Shown here: piece after piece, positions 24,244 to 32,526 of the stretch | Layout: each line of letters starts with the position of its first letter | Numbering within the stretch: the first letter of the stretch is position 1 | Assembly: GCF_001422735.1 (NCBI RefSeq) | Contig: NZ_LMLZ01000012.1 | Span: 491,941-555,940 of the forward strand | DNA length: 64,000 nucleotides | From: Acidovorax sp. Leaf78 | GTDB lineage: Bacteria; Pseudomonadota; Gammaproteobacteria; Burkholderiales; Burkholderiaceae_C | Direction of reading: 5' to 3' | The notes under the pieces: generated by a model | Told to the model about the DNA's origin: nothing | Databases searched by the model: none | What the model saw: only the letters and a program-made list of their open reading frames with translations | Position numbers and translations under genes: made by a program

Positions 24244-24266
24244 ATAACGCAATCGGGTTGCATTAT
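24244..24266. promoter_or_regulatory. Candidate Zur/Fur operator
   Basis: A 23-bp imperfect palindrome, ATAACGCAA-TCGGG-TTGCATTAT (9-bp arms, one mismatch), lies 25 bp upstream of the regulator start. Length and position fit autoregulation by a Fur-family repressor. I did not match it to a known consensus. Confidence 0.45.
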
Positions 24267-24377
24267 GCCTGCCGTGTTCGTCGCTGAACCTGGGTGTACC
24301 CAGGAACTGCAAGGGCACTTTGCAACATCCGCATGGGCCACGCAGGTCGCAGCGCTTCAGGCGCCCGGGGCGAGTGG

Positions 24378-24866
24378 CTAGATGCGCAGCATCAGCGTCA
24401 TGGGATGCAGGGGCGATTCCTTGAACCCGTAGTGCTCGTAAAAACGCTTGGCTTTCTCATGCAACGCGTGGACGAGAACGGCACGAACCCCGGCGTTTTG
24501 CGACACCGCCACGGCCCTGTGCACGGCATCCTGCAGCAGTGCGCCCCCCAGTTGAAGGCCCTGGGCCTGCCGGGCGACCGCGAGCCGCGCCAGCACCATC
24601 ACAGGAATGGGGTCCGGCATATTGCGGCGCACGCCGCTGGTCGCCATCTGGTGCGACACAGCGCCTGCCGCCATGGCGTAGTAACCCACGACACGCCCGT
24701 CAGCGCCTGCCACCACGAACGTGCGGCTTGCCCCGCTCAATTGATTGGCCAGAGCGCGGCGCTTGAGCCAGTCATCGAGCGTAGGCTCTCCGCAGGCAAA
24801 ACCGTCGAGCTGATGGTGGGTGGCCAGAGGCTGTGGCGCACTGCACTGCAAACCCATGCCGCTCAT
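24378..24866 (-). CDS. GNAT-family toxin (TacT/AtaT-like acetyltransferase)
   Basis: 162-aa GNAT acetyltransferase of the kind paired with DUF1778 antitoxins. It has the family opening 'HHQLDGFACGEPTLDDWLKR', then 'TFVVAGADGRVVGYYAMAAG', the acetyl-CoA loop 'ARLAVARQAQGLQLGGALLQ' and the C-terminal 'RFYEHYGFKESPLHPMTLML', where a Tyr acts in catalysis in known members. These toxins acetylate the amino acid on charged tRNA and stop translation. The gene begins 5 bp after the antitoxin stop. A second ATG nine bases in is an equally possible start. Confidence 0.9.
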   Translation of the reverse strand: MSGMGLQCSAPQPLATHHQLDGFACGEPTLDDWLKRRALANQLSGASRTFVVAGADGRVVGYYAMAAGAVSHQMATSGVRRNMPDPIPVMVLARLAVARQAQGLQLGGALLQDAVHRAVAVSQNAGVRAVLVHALHEKAKRFYEHYGFKESPLHPMTLMLRI

Positions 24867-24871
24867 GCTGC

Positions 24872-25135
24872 TTACGCGGTCCAGGGAGCCTTGACGGCCA
24901 TGAGTCGTTCCAAACCTTCGTTGGAGGTACGGGGGGCGTCCAGCAGGGCTGTGAACTGCTTGAACTTGTCTGTATCCAGGCTGAAGAACACCTGATCGAG
25001 CACCACAGCCTGCGCGCGGTCACAAGCCGCTTCCAGCATGAAATCGGAGCGGTTTTTGCCGAGCAGGCTGGCCGCATGGTCGATCAAGTCACGTTGCTCG
25101 GGCAGCGCCCTGAGATTGATGGCAGCGTCGCGCAT
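24872..25135 (-). CDS. DUF1778 (ribbon-helix-helix) antitoxin
   Basis: 87 aa from ATG 25135, chosen because AGGAG precedes it at the right distance; an upstream in-frame ATG at 25168 overlaps the operator. The N-terminal ribbon-helix-helix ('AAINLRALPEQRDLIDHAAS', 'LLGKNRSDFMLEAACDRA') binds DNA as a dimer, and the C-terminal tail ('DKFKQFTALLDAPRTSNEGL') should wrap and block the GNAT toxin. It is the first gene of the pair and, with the toxin, is expected to repress its own promoter. Confidence 0.9.
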   Translation of the reverse strand: MRDAAINLRALPEQRDLIDHAASLLGKNRSDFMLEAACDRAQAVVLDQVFFSLDTDKFKQFTALLDAPRTSNEGLERLMAVKAPWTA

Positions 25136-25146
25136 GGCAACTCCTG

Positions 25147-25167
25147 TGTGTATGCAATAGATACACA
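25147..25167. promoter_or_regulatory. Antitoxin operator 1
   Basis: Perfect inverted repeat TGTGTAT-N7-ATACACA between the -10 element and the antitoxin start. It shares the TGTAT/ATACA half-site with operator 2. Confidence 0.55.
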
Positions 25168-25168
25168 A

Positions 25169-25197
25169 ACTTTAGATCAATGTATATCCGTTGTCAA
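25169..25197 (-). promoter_or_regulatory. Sigma-70-like promoter of the toxin-antitoxin operon
   Basis: Minus-strand TTGACA (25192-25197, perfect consensus) and TAAAGT (25169-25174) are 17 bp apart in an A+T-rich window, about 35 bp upstream of the antitoxin start. Confidence 0.65.
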
Positions 25198-25202
25198 TAC
25201 AT
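25180..25202. promoter_or_regulatory. Antitoxin operator 2
   Basis: Inverted repeat ATGTAT-N11-ATACAT that covers the -35 element. Together with operator 1 it brackets the promoter, the usual layout for conditional cooperativity in type II systems. Confidence 0.5.
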
Positions 25203-25237
25203 ACGCCAGCGCATCATTGCACGACCGCAGTCCCAGC

Positions 25238-25780
25238 TCAACCCTTCACGTACCGCGCAAACGTCTTCCTGAACTTCTCCACCTTCGGCCCCACCACAAA
25301 CGCGCAGTAACCCGCATTCGGGTTCCGCGCAAAGTAGTCCTGGTGGTAGGCCTCGGCCGTGCTGTAGTTCTGCAGCGGCTTGACCTCGGTGGTGATGGGC
25401 GCGCCGAACAGCTTGTCCTGCGACATCTGGCGGATCATCGCGTTGGCTGCCTCGCCATCCTCGGGCTTGTCGAAGTAGATGCCGCTGCGGTACTGCGTGC
25501 CCACGTCGTTGCCCTGGCGGTTGAGGGTGGTCGGGTCGTGGGTGTGAAAGAAGATTTCCAGCACTTCTTCCAGGCTGATCTCGTCAGCGTCGTACGTCAG
25601 CCGCACCACCTCGGCGTGGCCGGTGTCGCCCTGGCAGATCTGCTCGTAGGTGGGGTTGATGGTCTGGCCGTTGGTGTAGCCGCTTTCCACGTCGGTGATG
25701 CCGCGCACGCGGTCGAACACGGCCTCGGTGCACCAGAAGCAGCCGCCGCCCAGGGTGATGGTTTGAAGGTTCTGTGCCAT
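25238..25780 (-). CDS. msrA: Peptide-methionine (S)-S-oxide reductase
   Basis: Repairs oxidised methionine (S-epimer) in proteins. 180 aa from ATG 25780, which has GGAG seven bases upstream; ATG 25792 lacks one. The catalytic motif 'GGGCFWC' has nucleophile Cys14. It is followed by 'GYTNGQTINPTYEQICQGDT', 'HAEVVRLTYD', 'FHTHDPTTLNRQGNDVGTQY' and 'YHQDYFARNP', all standard MsrA motifs. No second Cys-bearing MsrB domain is attached. It is a single gene, same strand as the big operon but separated from it by 93 bp. Confidence 0.96.
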   Translation of the reverse strand: MAQNLQTITLGGGCFWCTEAVFDRVRGITDVESGYTNGQTINPTYEQICQGDTGHAEVVRLTYDADEISLEEVLEIFFHTHDPTTLNRQGNDVGTQYRSGIYFDKPEDGEAANAMIRQMSQDKLFGAPITTEVKPLQNYSTAEAYHQDYFARNPNAGYCAFVVGPKVEKFRKTFARYVKG

Positions 25781-25873
25781 GTGGGTCTCCATGCGATGAA
25801 TGGTTTCAGGGGCATGGTACGCGGCGCCCGGTAACGCAGTGCGGGCGGGGGCATTGGGCCGCCCGCTGGTTCG

Positions 25874-26746
25874 TCATTCGTACTGTCTGCCCTGCTCCAT
25901 CAGCTCGGGCGTGCCGATCAGCGCGTTGAGCCCGTCGAAATCGAGCATCTGGTCCTTGAACGGCGCCGTGGTCTGGTGCGCGTGCAGGCTGGCGTAGTAG
26001 CCCTGCAGGGTATGGGCCACCGCCCGTGCTGTGCCACCGGGGAAGATGGCGATGCGAAAACCGCGCTCGCCCAGCTCCTGCGCGCTTTGCACCGGGGTCT
26101 TGCCGCCCTCGACCATGTTGGCCAGCAAGGGGATGCGGTGGGCGAAACGCTGGCAGGCGGCGTCCATCTGTTCGGGCGTGCGCAGGGCTTCGATGAAGAG
26201 CGCATCCACGCCGCACTCCAGGTAGCGCTCGGCCCGGTCGAACGCGGCCTCTATGCCCTCGACCGCCAGCGCGTCGGTGCGCGCCAGGATCAGGGTGCTG
26301 GCGTCGCGGCGGGCGTCGAGCGCGGCGCGCAGCTTGCCGCACATCTCGGCGGCGGGCACCACGGTCTTGCCGTCCAGGTGGCCGCAGCGTTTGGGAAAGC
26401 CCTGGTCCTCGATCTGCACCATGGCCGCGCCCGCGCGCTCGAAGCCGCGCACCGTGCGCTGCACGTTCAGCGCGTTGCCAAAGCCGGTGTCGGCATCCAC
26501 GATGACGGGCTTGCGCACCCGCTCGGTGATGCGCGCCAGGGTGTCTTCCACCTCGGTGTAGGTGGTCAGGCCCACATCGGAGCGGCCCAGCCGTGTGTAG
26601 GCGATGGAGGCGCCGGAGAGGTACAGCGCCTCGAAGCCGGCCTGCTCGGCCACCAGGGCGCTCAACGCGTCGTAGATGCCTGGGGCCAGAAGGATGTTCG
26701 GCTGCTGCAGCCGTTCGTGCAGGGTCATGGCAGTCATGGCGGTCAT
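25874..26746 (-). CDS. Isocitrate lyase/PEP mutase-superfamily C-C lyase (2,3-dimethylmalate/methylisocitrate lyase type)
   Basis: 290 aa from ATG 26746, overlapping the flavoprotein stop (ATGA); it opens with a repeated 'MTAMTAM'. Metal site residues are Asp84/Asp86 ('VIVDADTGFG') and Glu113/Asp114. The key motif is 'PKRCGHLDGK' with Cys121, the catalytic acid found in true lyases (isocitrate, 2-methylisocitrate and 2,3-dimethylmalate lyases) but not in PEP mutase. The enzyme should therefore cleave a substituted malate into pyruvate or glyoxylate plus a carboxylic acid. It is the last gene of the 15-kb operon and the presumed final step of its pathway. Confidence 0.88.
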   Translation of the reverse strand: MTAMTAMTLHERLQQPNILLAPGIYDALSALVAEQAGFEALYLSGASIAYTRLGRSDVGLTTYTEVEDTLARITERVRKPVIVDADTGFGNALNVQRTVRGFERAGAAMVQIEDQGFPKRCGHLDGKTVVPAAEMCGKLRAALDARRDASTLILARTDALAVEGIEAAFDRAERYLECGVDALFIEALRTPEQMDAACQRFAHRIPLLANMVEGGKTPVQSAQELGERGFRIAIFPGGTARAVAHTLQGYYASLHAHQTTAPFKDQMLDFDGLNALIGTPELMEQGRQYE

Positions 26747-28149
26747 GGTTTGGAACCCGTAGGGGGACGAAGCAGATGGGCGGCGGTGTAGGCCGCCAGG
26801 TAGCCGCCGGCCACGGCGCTCAGCAGGCCGTTGCCCGAGAGGTAACCCCAGACGGCATCGCCCGAGACACCACGCGCCGCGCCGCCTGCGGCCAGCAGGT
26901 TGGGAAACGGGCGGCCCTGGGTGTCGAGCACGCGGCACTGCGCGTCGATGTCGAGCCCGCCCTGGGTATGGAACAGCGCGCCGGTGACCTTGACGGCGCA
27001 AAACGGCGCCTGCAGCGCTCGCGTGCCCGGGCGGGGGTACGGGCCCTGCCCTGCCAGCGTGGCCGCCAGCGCGGTGTCGTCGCAGCCTATCAAGGCCGCC
27101 AGCGCCTGCACGCTGTCGCAGTGCTTCACCGCGCCCGCGGCTTCGGCGTCGACGAAGTCCGGAAAGCCGCGCGCCAGGGCCAGAATGGGCGCGTCGAACA
27201 CGTTCCAGGCCACGCCGCCCGGCTGGGCCAGCACATGCACCGAGGCCTCGGAGTAGCCCTGTGTCTCGTCATGAAAGCGACGGCCCTGCGCGTTGACCTG
27301 CATTCCGCCTTCCATCATCAGCGCCCACGAGATCAGCGCGCCCTGCGGTATGGCCCACGAGCCGTGGCCCTGGTAGCCACCCAGGTCCGCCAGGCGCGCG
27401 CCCAGTGCGCGGCCCCAGGCGATGGCGCTGCCGTCGTTGCCGGTGTGGCCGGCGAACAGGGCGTCGCGCATTTCGGGCAACAGTTCGCGCACCATGGCGG
27501 CATTGCCGCCGAAGCCGTTGCAGGCCAGGATGACCGCATCGCACGACAGATGCTCCAGCGTGCCGTCCGGCCGCTCGTAGCCCACGCCCAGCAGCAGGCC
27601 GGTGTCGTCGGCCCACAGCTCGCGCACGGCGGCGTCGGTGACCAGGGGAATGTCGGCGGCCGCCACCGCGTTGGCCAGCCGGTCCATCAGGCCCACACCG
27701 GTCTTCTCGGGCACCGCGTGCATGCGGCGCACGCTGTGGCCGGGGTACAAGAATCCATCGAGCACCTGCCATTCCAGGCCATGGCGGTCCTGCAGCGCAT
27801 CGAGCGCGGGGCCGATGGCGCGGGCGTAGGCCTGCACCAGTTGCGGCGCTGCCCTGCCCTTGGCCTTGGCGGTGATGTCGGCGGCAAAACGTTCGGCGCT
27901 GTCCGCAATGCCCAGATCCTTTTGCACTTGTGTGCCCGGTGCCGGGATGAAGCCTGAGGACAGCGCTGATGAGCCCGTGGGCGTGGCGTCGCGCTCCAGC
28001 ACGGCGCAGTCCACACCCAGGTCGTGCAGCATCAGCGCCGCGGTCAGGCCGCAGGCGCCACCGCCCACGATGGCGACAGGCACATGGTTGTCCTGCGCGG
28101 CCGCCGGCATGCTGTCGGCGCGGCGGATGGTCGGCAGCGTGCTGCTCAT
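26743..28149 (-). CDS. FAD-dependent oxidoreductase (fumarate reductase/ketosteroid dehydrogenase type)
   Basis: 468 aa from ATG 28149. The N-terminal Rossmann fold binds FAD ('VAIVGGGACGLTAALMLHDL', then 'CAVLERD'), a central substrate domain follows ('GRRFHDETQGYSEASVHVLA'), and the C-terminal FAD-closing segment is 'LLAAGGAARGVSGDAVWGYL'. This is the FAD_binding_2 family, which adds or removes hydrogen across a C-C bond next to a carbonyl (fumarate reductase, 3-ketosteroid-delta1-dehydrogenase, tricarballylate dehydrogenase). No signal peptide, so cytosolic. Both ends overlap neighbours by 4 bp. It probably performs the redox step of the operon's pathway. Confidence 0.88.
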   Translation of the reverse strand: MSSTLPTIRRADSMPAAAQDNHVPVAIVGGGACGLTAALMLHDLGVDCAVLERDATPTGSSALSSGFIPAPGTQVQKDLGIADSAERFAADITAKAKGRAAPQLVQAYARAIGPALDALQDRHGLEWQVLDGFLYPGHSVRRMHAVPEKTGVGLMDRLANAVAAADIPLVTDAAVRELWADDTGLLLGVGYERPDGTLEHLSCDAVILACNGFGGNAAMVRELLPEMRDALFAGHTGNDGSAIAWGRALGARLADLGGYQGHGSWAIPQGALISWALMMEGGMQVNAQGRRFHDETQGYSEASVHVLAQPGGVAWNVFDAPILALARGFPDFVDAEAAGAVKHCDSVQALAALIGCDDTALAATLAGQGPYPRPGTRALQAPFCAVKVTGALFHTQGGLDIDAQCRVLDTQGRPFPNLLAAGGAARGVSGDAVWGYLSGNGLLSAVAGGYLAAYTAAHLLRPPTGSKP

Positions 28150-28784
28150 GGCGTGCCTGCAGCCAATGCGGCGGTGAAGTCGTTGCAGGTCAGCACCTGC
28201 GCCACGGTGCCCATGTCCGCCAGCGCGGTGTCGTGCACCTCCTGGCGGAAGGCAGCACAACCGTCGGACAACACCAGGGTGCGGTAGTCGCGCATGTGGG
28301 CGTCGCGCACCGTGCTGGCCACGCCGCCGTTGGTGACGATGCCGCAAACCGCCACGGTGTCGATGCCCGCGCGGCGCAGCACCCAGTCGAGCTGGGTGTT
28401 GAAAAAGGCCGAGTACGCCACCTTGCAGACCGCCACATCGACCCACGGCGCAATGTCGGACACCATCGCCTGACCCGCGCTGCCCGGCGCGAAGTCGCCG
28501 CGGCGCAGGAACGGGCGCAGGGTTTTGAGGTGGGGCGAGATCATGGGTTCGCCCTGCGCATCGGGCCACAGGGTGAACTGGCTGCCCACCACCATGCCGC
28601 CCGCCGCTTTCAGCGCCTGGGCCACGGCGGCCACGCGCGGCGGCAGGGCCTGTGCGGCAGCGCTCACCGCACCGCCCCGGGCATAGGCGCCTTCGGGTGC
28701 GAGGAAGTCGTCCTGCAGGTCGATGATGACCAGGGCCGTGCGGCGCAGGTTCAGCGGGGACAACGGTGTGGCGCTGCTGCTCAT
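28146..28784 (-). CDS. Isochorismatase-fold hydrolase lacking the catalytic cysteine
   Basis: 212 aa. The fold signature is clear: Asp22 in 'ALVIIDLQDDF', Lys121 in 'VCKVAYSAFFNT' and the nucleophile-elbow region 'CGIVTNGGVASTVRDA'. In amidases of this superfamily (RutB, carbamoylsarcosine amidase, nicotinamidase) the elbow reads T-N-x-C-V. Here the Cys position is Gly154, read directly from the codons AAC GGC GGC GTG. Gly at this site is known in true isochorismatases (PhzD, EntB), which hydrolyse vinyl ethers without a Cys nucleophile. So simple amide hydrolysis by the usual mechanism is unlikely. The gene overlaps HyuA and the flavoprotein by ATGA at both ends. Confidence 0.88.
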   Translation of the reverse strand: MSSSATPLSPLNLRRTALVIIDLQDDFLAPEGAYARGGAVSAAAQALPPRVAAVAQALKAAGGMVVGSQFTLWPDAQGEPMISPHLKTLRPFLRRGDFAPGSAGQAMVSDIAPWVDVAVCKVAYSAFFNTQLDWVLRRAGIDTVAVCGIVTNGGVASTVRDAHMRDYRTLVLSDGCAAFRQEVHDTALADMGTVAQVLTCNDFTAALAAGTP

Positions 28785-30823
28785 GCTGCACGCACCAGCA
28801 GGTTGCCCAGCGTGTCCACCGTGGCATGAAAGCCCGGCTCCAGCCACACCGTGGTGTCGGGCTGCTCCAGGATGGCGGGGCCGTCGATGCGGGTGCCCAC
28901 CGGCAGGTCCAGCCGCGCGTGGCGCGCCGCGTCCCACCACTGGCCGGCGTGGAACACGCGCTGCACGCCCAGGGAGGGGTTCAGTGTGATCGATTGCGGT
29001 GCCAGCACCGTCAGGTCGAATTTGGGCCGCACGCCCACGCGGGCGTAGCGCAGGTTCATCACCCGCACGGCGATGCCGTCGAGCACCCGGCCGAAGGCGG
29101 CGCGGTAGGCGGCCTCGAAAGCGGCCTGGATGCCTTCGCGGCTCAGTGCCTGCGCCGCCAGCGGCACCTGCACGGTGTGCGTCTGCCCGGCGTAGAGCAT
29201 GTCCAGCGCAATGATTTCCTGCACCTGTACGAACTGCACGCCCGCCGAGTCCAGGCGCTGCTGGCAGGCGGCCGACAGGGCCTGCACGCGCTCGCGAAGG
29301 TCGGCCACGTCCAGCTCGGCCAGGGGTTTGTTCAGGGTCTGCACCGCGTCGTGGCGCATGTCGGCCATGACGCAGCCCAGGGCCGAGGTGACGCCGGGGT
29401 AGCGCGGCACGATGCCCGTGCCCACGCCCACCTCGCGCATCATGGCGCACACGTGCAAAGCGCCGCCACCGCCGAACGGCATGTAGGCGAACTGGCGCGG
29501 GTCGTGCCCGCGCTCGATGGAGACCACCCGCACGGCGCCGGCCATCTTGGCGTTGGCCACCGTCAGGATGGCTTCGGCTGCGGCCATCACGTCCAGGCCC
29601 AGGGGCTGGGCCACGTGGGTGTTGATGGCGTCGCGGGACTTGGCCGCATCCATGGCGGCCAGCAGCCCGCCACCCAGCGGCCGGTCGGCCGCGATGCGGC
29701 CCAGCAGCACGTTGGCATCGGTCACCGTGGGGCGGGTGTTGCCGCGCCCGTAACACGCGGGGCCGGGCACGCTGCCCGCCGACTCGGGGCCCACCTGCAG
29801 CATGCCGCTGGCGTCCACCGACGCAATGGAGCCGCCGCCCGCGCCGATGGTCTCGATCTGGATCATGGGCGAGCGCACGACCATGCCGAACTCGATGGCG
29901 GTCTGCGCGGCCAGGGCCGCCTCGCCACCCGCCACCAGCGACACGTCGAACGAGGTGCCGCCCATGTCGCCGGTGATCGCATCCGGAAAGCCGGCCGCCC
30001 GCGCAATGGCTGCGCAGGCGATCACCCCAGCCGCCGGGCCCGACAGCGCGGTGCGCACCGGCACGTCGCACGCCGTCTGGCGCGACATCACGCCGCCGTT
30101 GCTCTGCACGATGAGCAGCTCGCCGCCAAAGCCCTGGGTGCGCAGGTCGCCCTCGAGCCGCTCCAGGTAGCTGCCCACCACGGGTTGCAGGGCGGCATTG
30201 AGCGTGGCGGTGGAGCAGCGTTCGAACTCGCGGATCTCGGGCAGCACCTCGCTGGCCGCGGTCACGTGCGGGTTGGGCCACAGGCTGCGCACCGCGGCCA
30301 CGGCCGCCTGCTCGTTGGCCGGGTTGGCGTAGGTGTTGATGAAGAACACGCAGACCGCCTCGCAGCCAGCGTCCAGCAAGGCCTGGGCCTGGGCTTTCAC
30401 CTGGTCCAGATCGACCGGTGTGTGCACCGATCCATCGGCCAGCACGCGCTCGTCCACCTCCAGGCGCAGGTCGCGCGGCACGATGGGCTCGAAGCTGCCG
30501 CGCAGGCCCCAGGTCTGGGGCCGGTCGCGGCGGCGCATCTCCAGCACATCGCGAAAGCCGCGCGTGGTGATGATGCCGGTGCGTGCCACCTTGCGCTCCA
30601 GCAGCGCATTGGTGCCCACGGTGGTGCCGTGCACGATGGTGGCGATGGCCGATGCCGAATCCGCCACCCGTGCCACGCCGTTCATGAAGCCGCGGGCCTC
30701 TTCCCCGCGGGTCGAGGGCACCTTGACGATGCGGGCGCTGCCGTCGGACTCGTCCAGCACAAAAAGATCGGTGAAGGTGCCACCCACGTCCACACCCACC
30801 ACAAAGGAAGCCTTGCCGCTCAT
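28781..30823 (-). CDS. Hydantoinase/5-oxoprolinase family protein, subunit A
   Basis: 680-aa HyuA-type subunit. The N-terminal Hydant_A_N ('FVVGVDVGGTFTDLFVLDES') and central ATPase-like Hydantoinase_A domain ('DAITGDMGGTSFDVSLVAGG', 'IETIGAGGGSIASVD', 'PGPACYGRGNTRPTVTDANV') have the ASKHA phosphate-binding loops, so an ATP-dependent reaction is expected. Relatives open 5-oxoproline, N-methylhydantoin or caprolactam rings or carboxylate acetone/acetophenone. It is coupled by ATGA overlaps to HyuB upstream and the isochorismatase-fold gene downstream. The substrate is not known. Confidence 0.93.
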   Translation of the reverse strand: MSGKASFVVGVDVGGTFTDLFVLDESDGSARIVKVPSTRGEEARGFMNGVARVADSASAIATIVHGTTVGTNALLERKVARTGIITTRGFRDVLEMRRRDRPQTWGLRGSFEPIVPRDLRLEVDERVLADGSVHTPVDLDQVKAQAQALLDAGCEAVCVFFINTYANPANEQAAVAAVRSLWPNPHVTAASEVLPEIREFERCSTATLNAALQPVVGSYLERLEGDLRTQGFGGELLIVQSNGGVMSRQTACDVPVRTALSGPAAGVIACAAIARAAGFPDAITGDMGGTSFDVSLVAGGEAALAAQTAIEFGMVVRSPMIQIETIGAGGGSIASVDASGMLQVGPESAGSVPGPACYGRGNTRPTVTDANVLLGRIAADRPLGGGLLAAMDAAKSRDAINTHVAQPLGLDVMAAAEAILTVANAKMAGAVRVVSIERGHDPRQFAYMPFGGGGALHVCAMMREVGVGTGIVPRYPGVTSALGCVMADMRHDAVQTLNKPLAELDVADLRERVQALSAACQQRLDSAGVQFVQVQEIIALDMLYAGQTHTVQVPLAAQALSREGIQAAFEAAYRAAFGRVLDGIAVRVMNLRYARVGVRPKFDLTVLAPQSITLNPSLGVQRVFHAGQWWDAARHARLDLPVGTRIDGPAILEQPDTTVWLEPGFHATVDTLGNLLVRAA

Positions 30824-32526
30824 GCTGCGCCTTTCATTGCTGCTGCGCTGTTGTCCGCCACCACATAACCCATCGCCTCGTCGCTGTGGCGCGCTGCTGC
30901 GGCCCGCGCCGACGGGGCGCCGTAACCGCCGCCGCCGGGTGTTTCCAGCCGCACACGCTCGCCTTTTTTCAGCTGGATGCCGATCATCTTGGAGCGCATG
31001 GGCGGCGTCTTCCACTCGCCCGCGTTCTCGTAGCTGAAGACGTTCATCGCGGCCTCTCCGCCTCCGGCGATGCCCTGCGGTGCGGCCTTGCCGCGCTCGC
31101 CGAAGATGAAGACCTCGGCGTCCTGCTCCAGCAGCTCGATCTCGTAAATGGCGCCCAGGCCACCGCGGTGCTGGCCGTCGCCGCCCGAGCCCGGGCGCAG
31201 CGCCCATTGCGTGAAGCGCACGGGGTACGCGGCCTCCAGAATTTCGAGTGGCGGGATGGTCGCCGTGGAGATGGGCGCGTTGCCGTGGCTCATGCCGTCG
31301 CCATCGGAATGCCCGCCGTGGCCACCGCCGAAGAAGCTGAACATCACCCAGCGCTGGCCTTTGCGTGCCGCATCGGTGCGGTGTCCGGCGATGGACAGCG
31401 CATTGATGGTGCCGTAGGCCTGGGCCATGGCGCGCTCGGGCGCGGCCAGGGCCGTGGCGCTGAAGATCACATCGATCATGCGCAAAATGGTCTCGGTGTA
31501 ACCGCCCACCGGGCGTGGCCGAGCGGCGCTGATCACCAGGCCGTCCGGCAGCACGAAATCCACCGCATCCAGCACGCCGGCATTGGCGGGCACGTCCGGG
31601 AACAGGTGCTTCAAGGCCACGTAGCAGGCCGCGATGGCCGTGGCGCGCGAGATGTTCACCGGCCCGGCGCACTGCGGCGAGGTGCGCGAAAAATCGAGCG
31701 TGAGCCGGTCGCCTGCGACAGTCATGTCCAGGGCGATGGTCAGCGCCTCGTCCTTCACGCCGTCGTTGTCCAGCATGTCGCTGAAGCTGTAGCGCCCATC
31801 GGGCAGCGCCGCGATATGCGAGCGCATGAGCTTGACGGCGCGCGTGCGCAGCTCACCCATGGCCTGCAGCACCACGGCGTCGCCATACTGGTCCAGCAGG
31901 TCGTTCAGGCGGCGCTCGCCCAGGTCCAGCGCGGAGAGCTGTCCGTTCAGGTCGCCCCACAGGCTGTCGGGCAGGCGGGTATTGGCTTTCAGGATGGCCA
32001 GCACGTCCTCGTCCAGCGCACCGCCGCGCACGATGCGCACGGGCGGAATCTGCACCGCCTCCTGCCAGCACTCGGTGGCGGCGGGGTTGTAGTTGCCGGG
32101 CACATTGCCACCCACGTCGTGCCAGTGCGCGGCCGACGCGAGAAAGCAGTACAGCCGGCCGTCGCGAAAGAACGGCCGCACCAGCTTGAAGTCGTTGGCG
32201 TGCGTGCCGCCCTCGTACGGGTCGTTGAACAGCCAGGTGTCGCCCTGCGCCATGCCGCCACGCTCTGCGGCGATGCGCATGGCCGCGCGCACCGCAAAGG
32301 CCATGGCGCCCACGAACACCGGCAGGCCCGACTTGCCCTGCACCAGGGTGTCGCCGCTGGCCGCGTCGTACAGGCCATGGCAGGCGTCGTGCGCCTCGGC
32401 GATGATGGGGTTGAATGCGCTGCGGTACAGCGTGGCATCCATCTCGTCGGCCACCTGCTCCAGCCGCCCGCGCAGCACGGCCAGCGTGACCGGGTCCATC
32501 GATGTTGCTACCTTGTTGTCAGCCAT
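30820..32526 (-). CDS. Hydantoinase B/oxoprolinase family protein, subunit B
   Basis: 568-aa HyuB subunit from ATG 32526, overlapping the LeuD-like gene by 8 bp. Family segments: 'VTLAVLRGRLEQVADEMDAT', 'NPIIAEAHDACHGLYDA', 'GDTWLFNDPYEGGTHANDFK' (metal-contacting Asp/His region), 'HWHDVGGNVPGNYNP', 'DFSRTSPQCAGPVNISRATA', 'AGGGEAAMNVFS' and the terminal 'LETPGGGGYGAP'. With the A subunit it forms the ATP-dependent enzyme. Full length for the family. Confidence 0.93.
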   Translation of the reverse strand: MADNKVATSMDPVTLAVLRGRLEQVADEMDATLYRSAFNPIIAEAHDACHGLYDAASGDTLVQGKSGLPVFVGAMAFAVRAAMRIAAERGGMAQGDTWLFNDPYEGGTHANDFKLVRPFFRDGRLYCFLASAAHWHDVGGNVPGNYNPAATECWQEAVQIPPVRIVRGGALDEDVLAILKANTRLPDSLWGDLNGQLSALDLGERRLNDLLDQYGDAVVLQAMGELRTRAVKLMRSHIAALPDGRYSFSDMLDNDGVKDEALTIALDMTVAGDRLTLDFSRTSPQCAGPVNISRATAIAACYVALKHLFPDVPANAGVLDAVDFVLPDGLVISAARPRPVGGYTETILRMIDVIFSATALAAPERAMAQAYGTINALSIAGHRTDAARKGQRWVMFSFFGGGHGGHSDGDGMSHGNAPISTATIPPLEILEAAYPVRFTQWALRPGSGGDGQHRGGLGAIYEIELLEQDAEVFIFGERGKAAPQGIAGGGEAAMNVFSYENAGEWKTPPMRSKMIGIQLKKGERVRLETPGGGGYGAPSARAAAARHSDEAMGYVVADNSAAAMKGAA

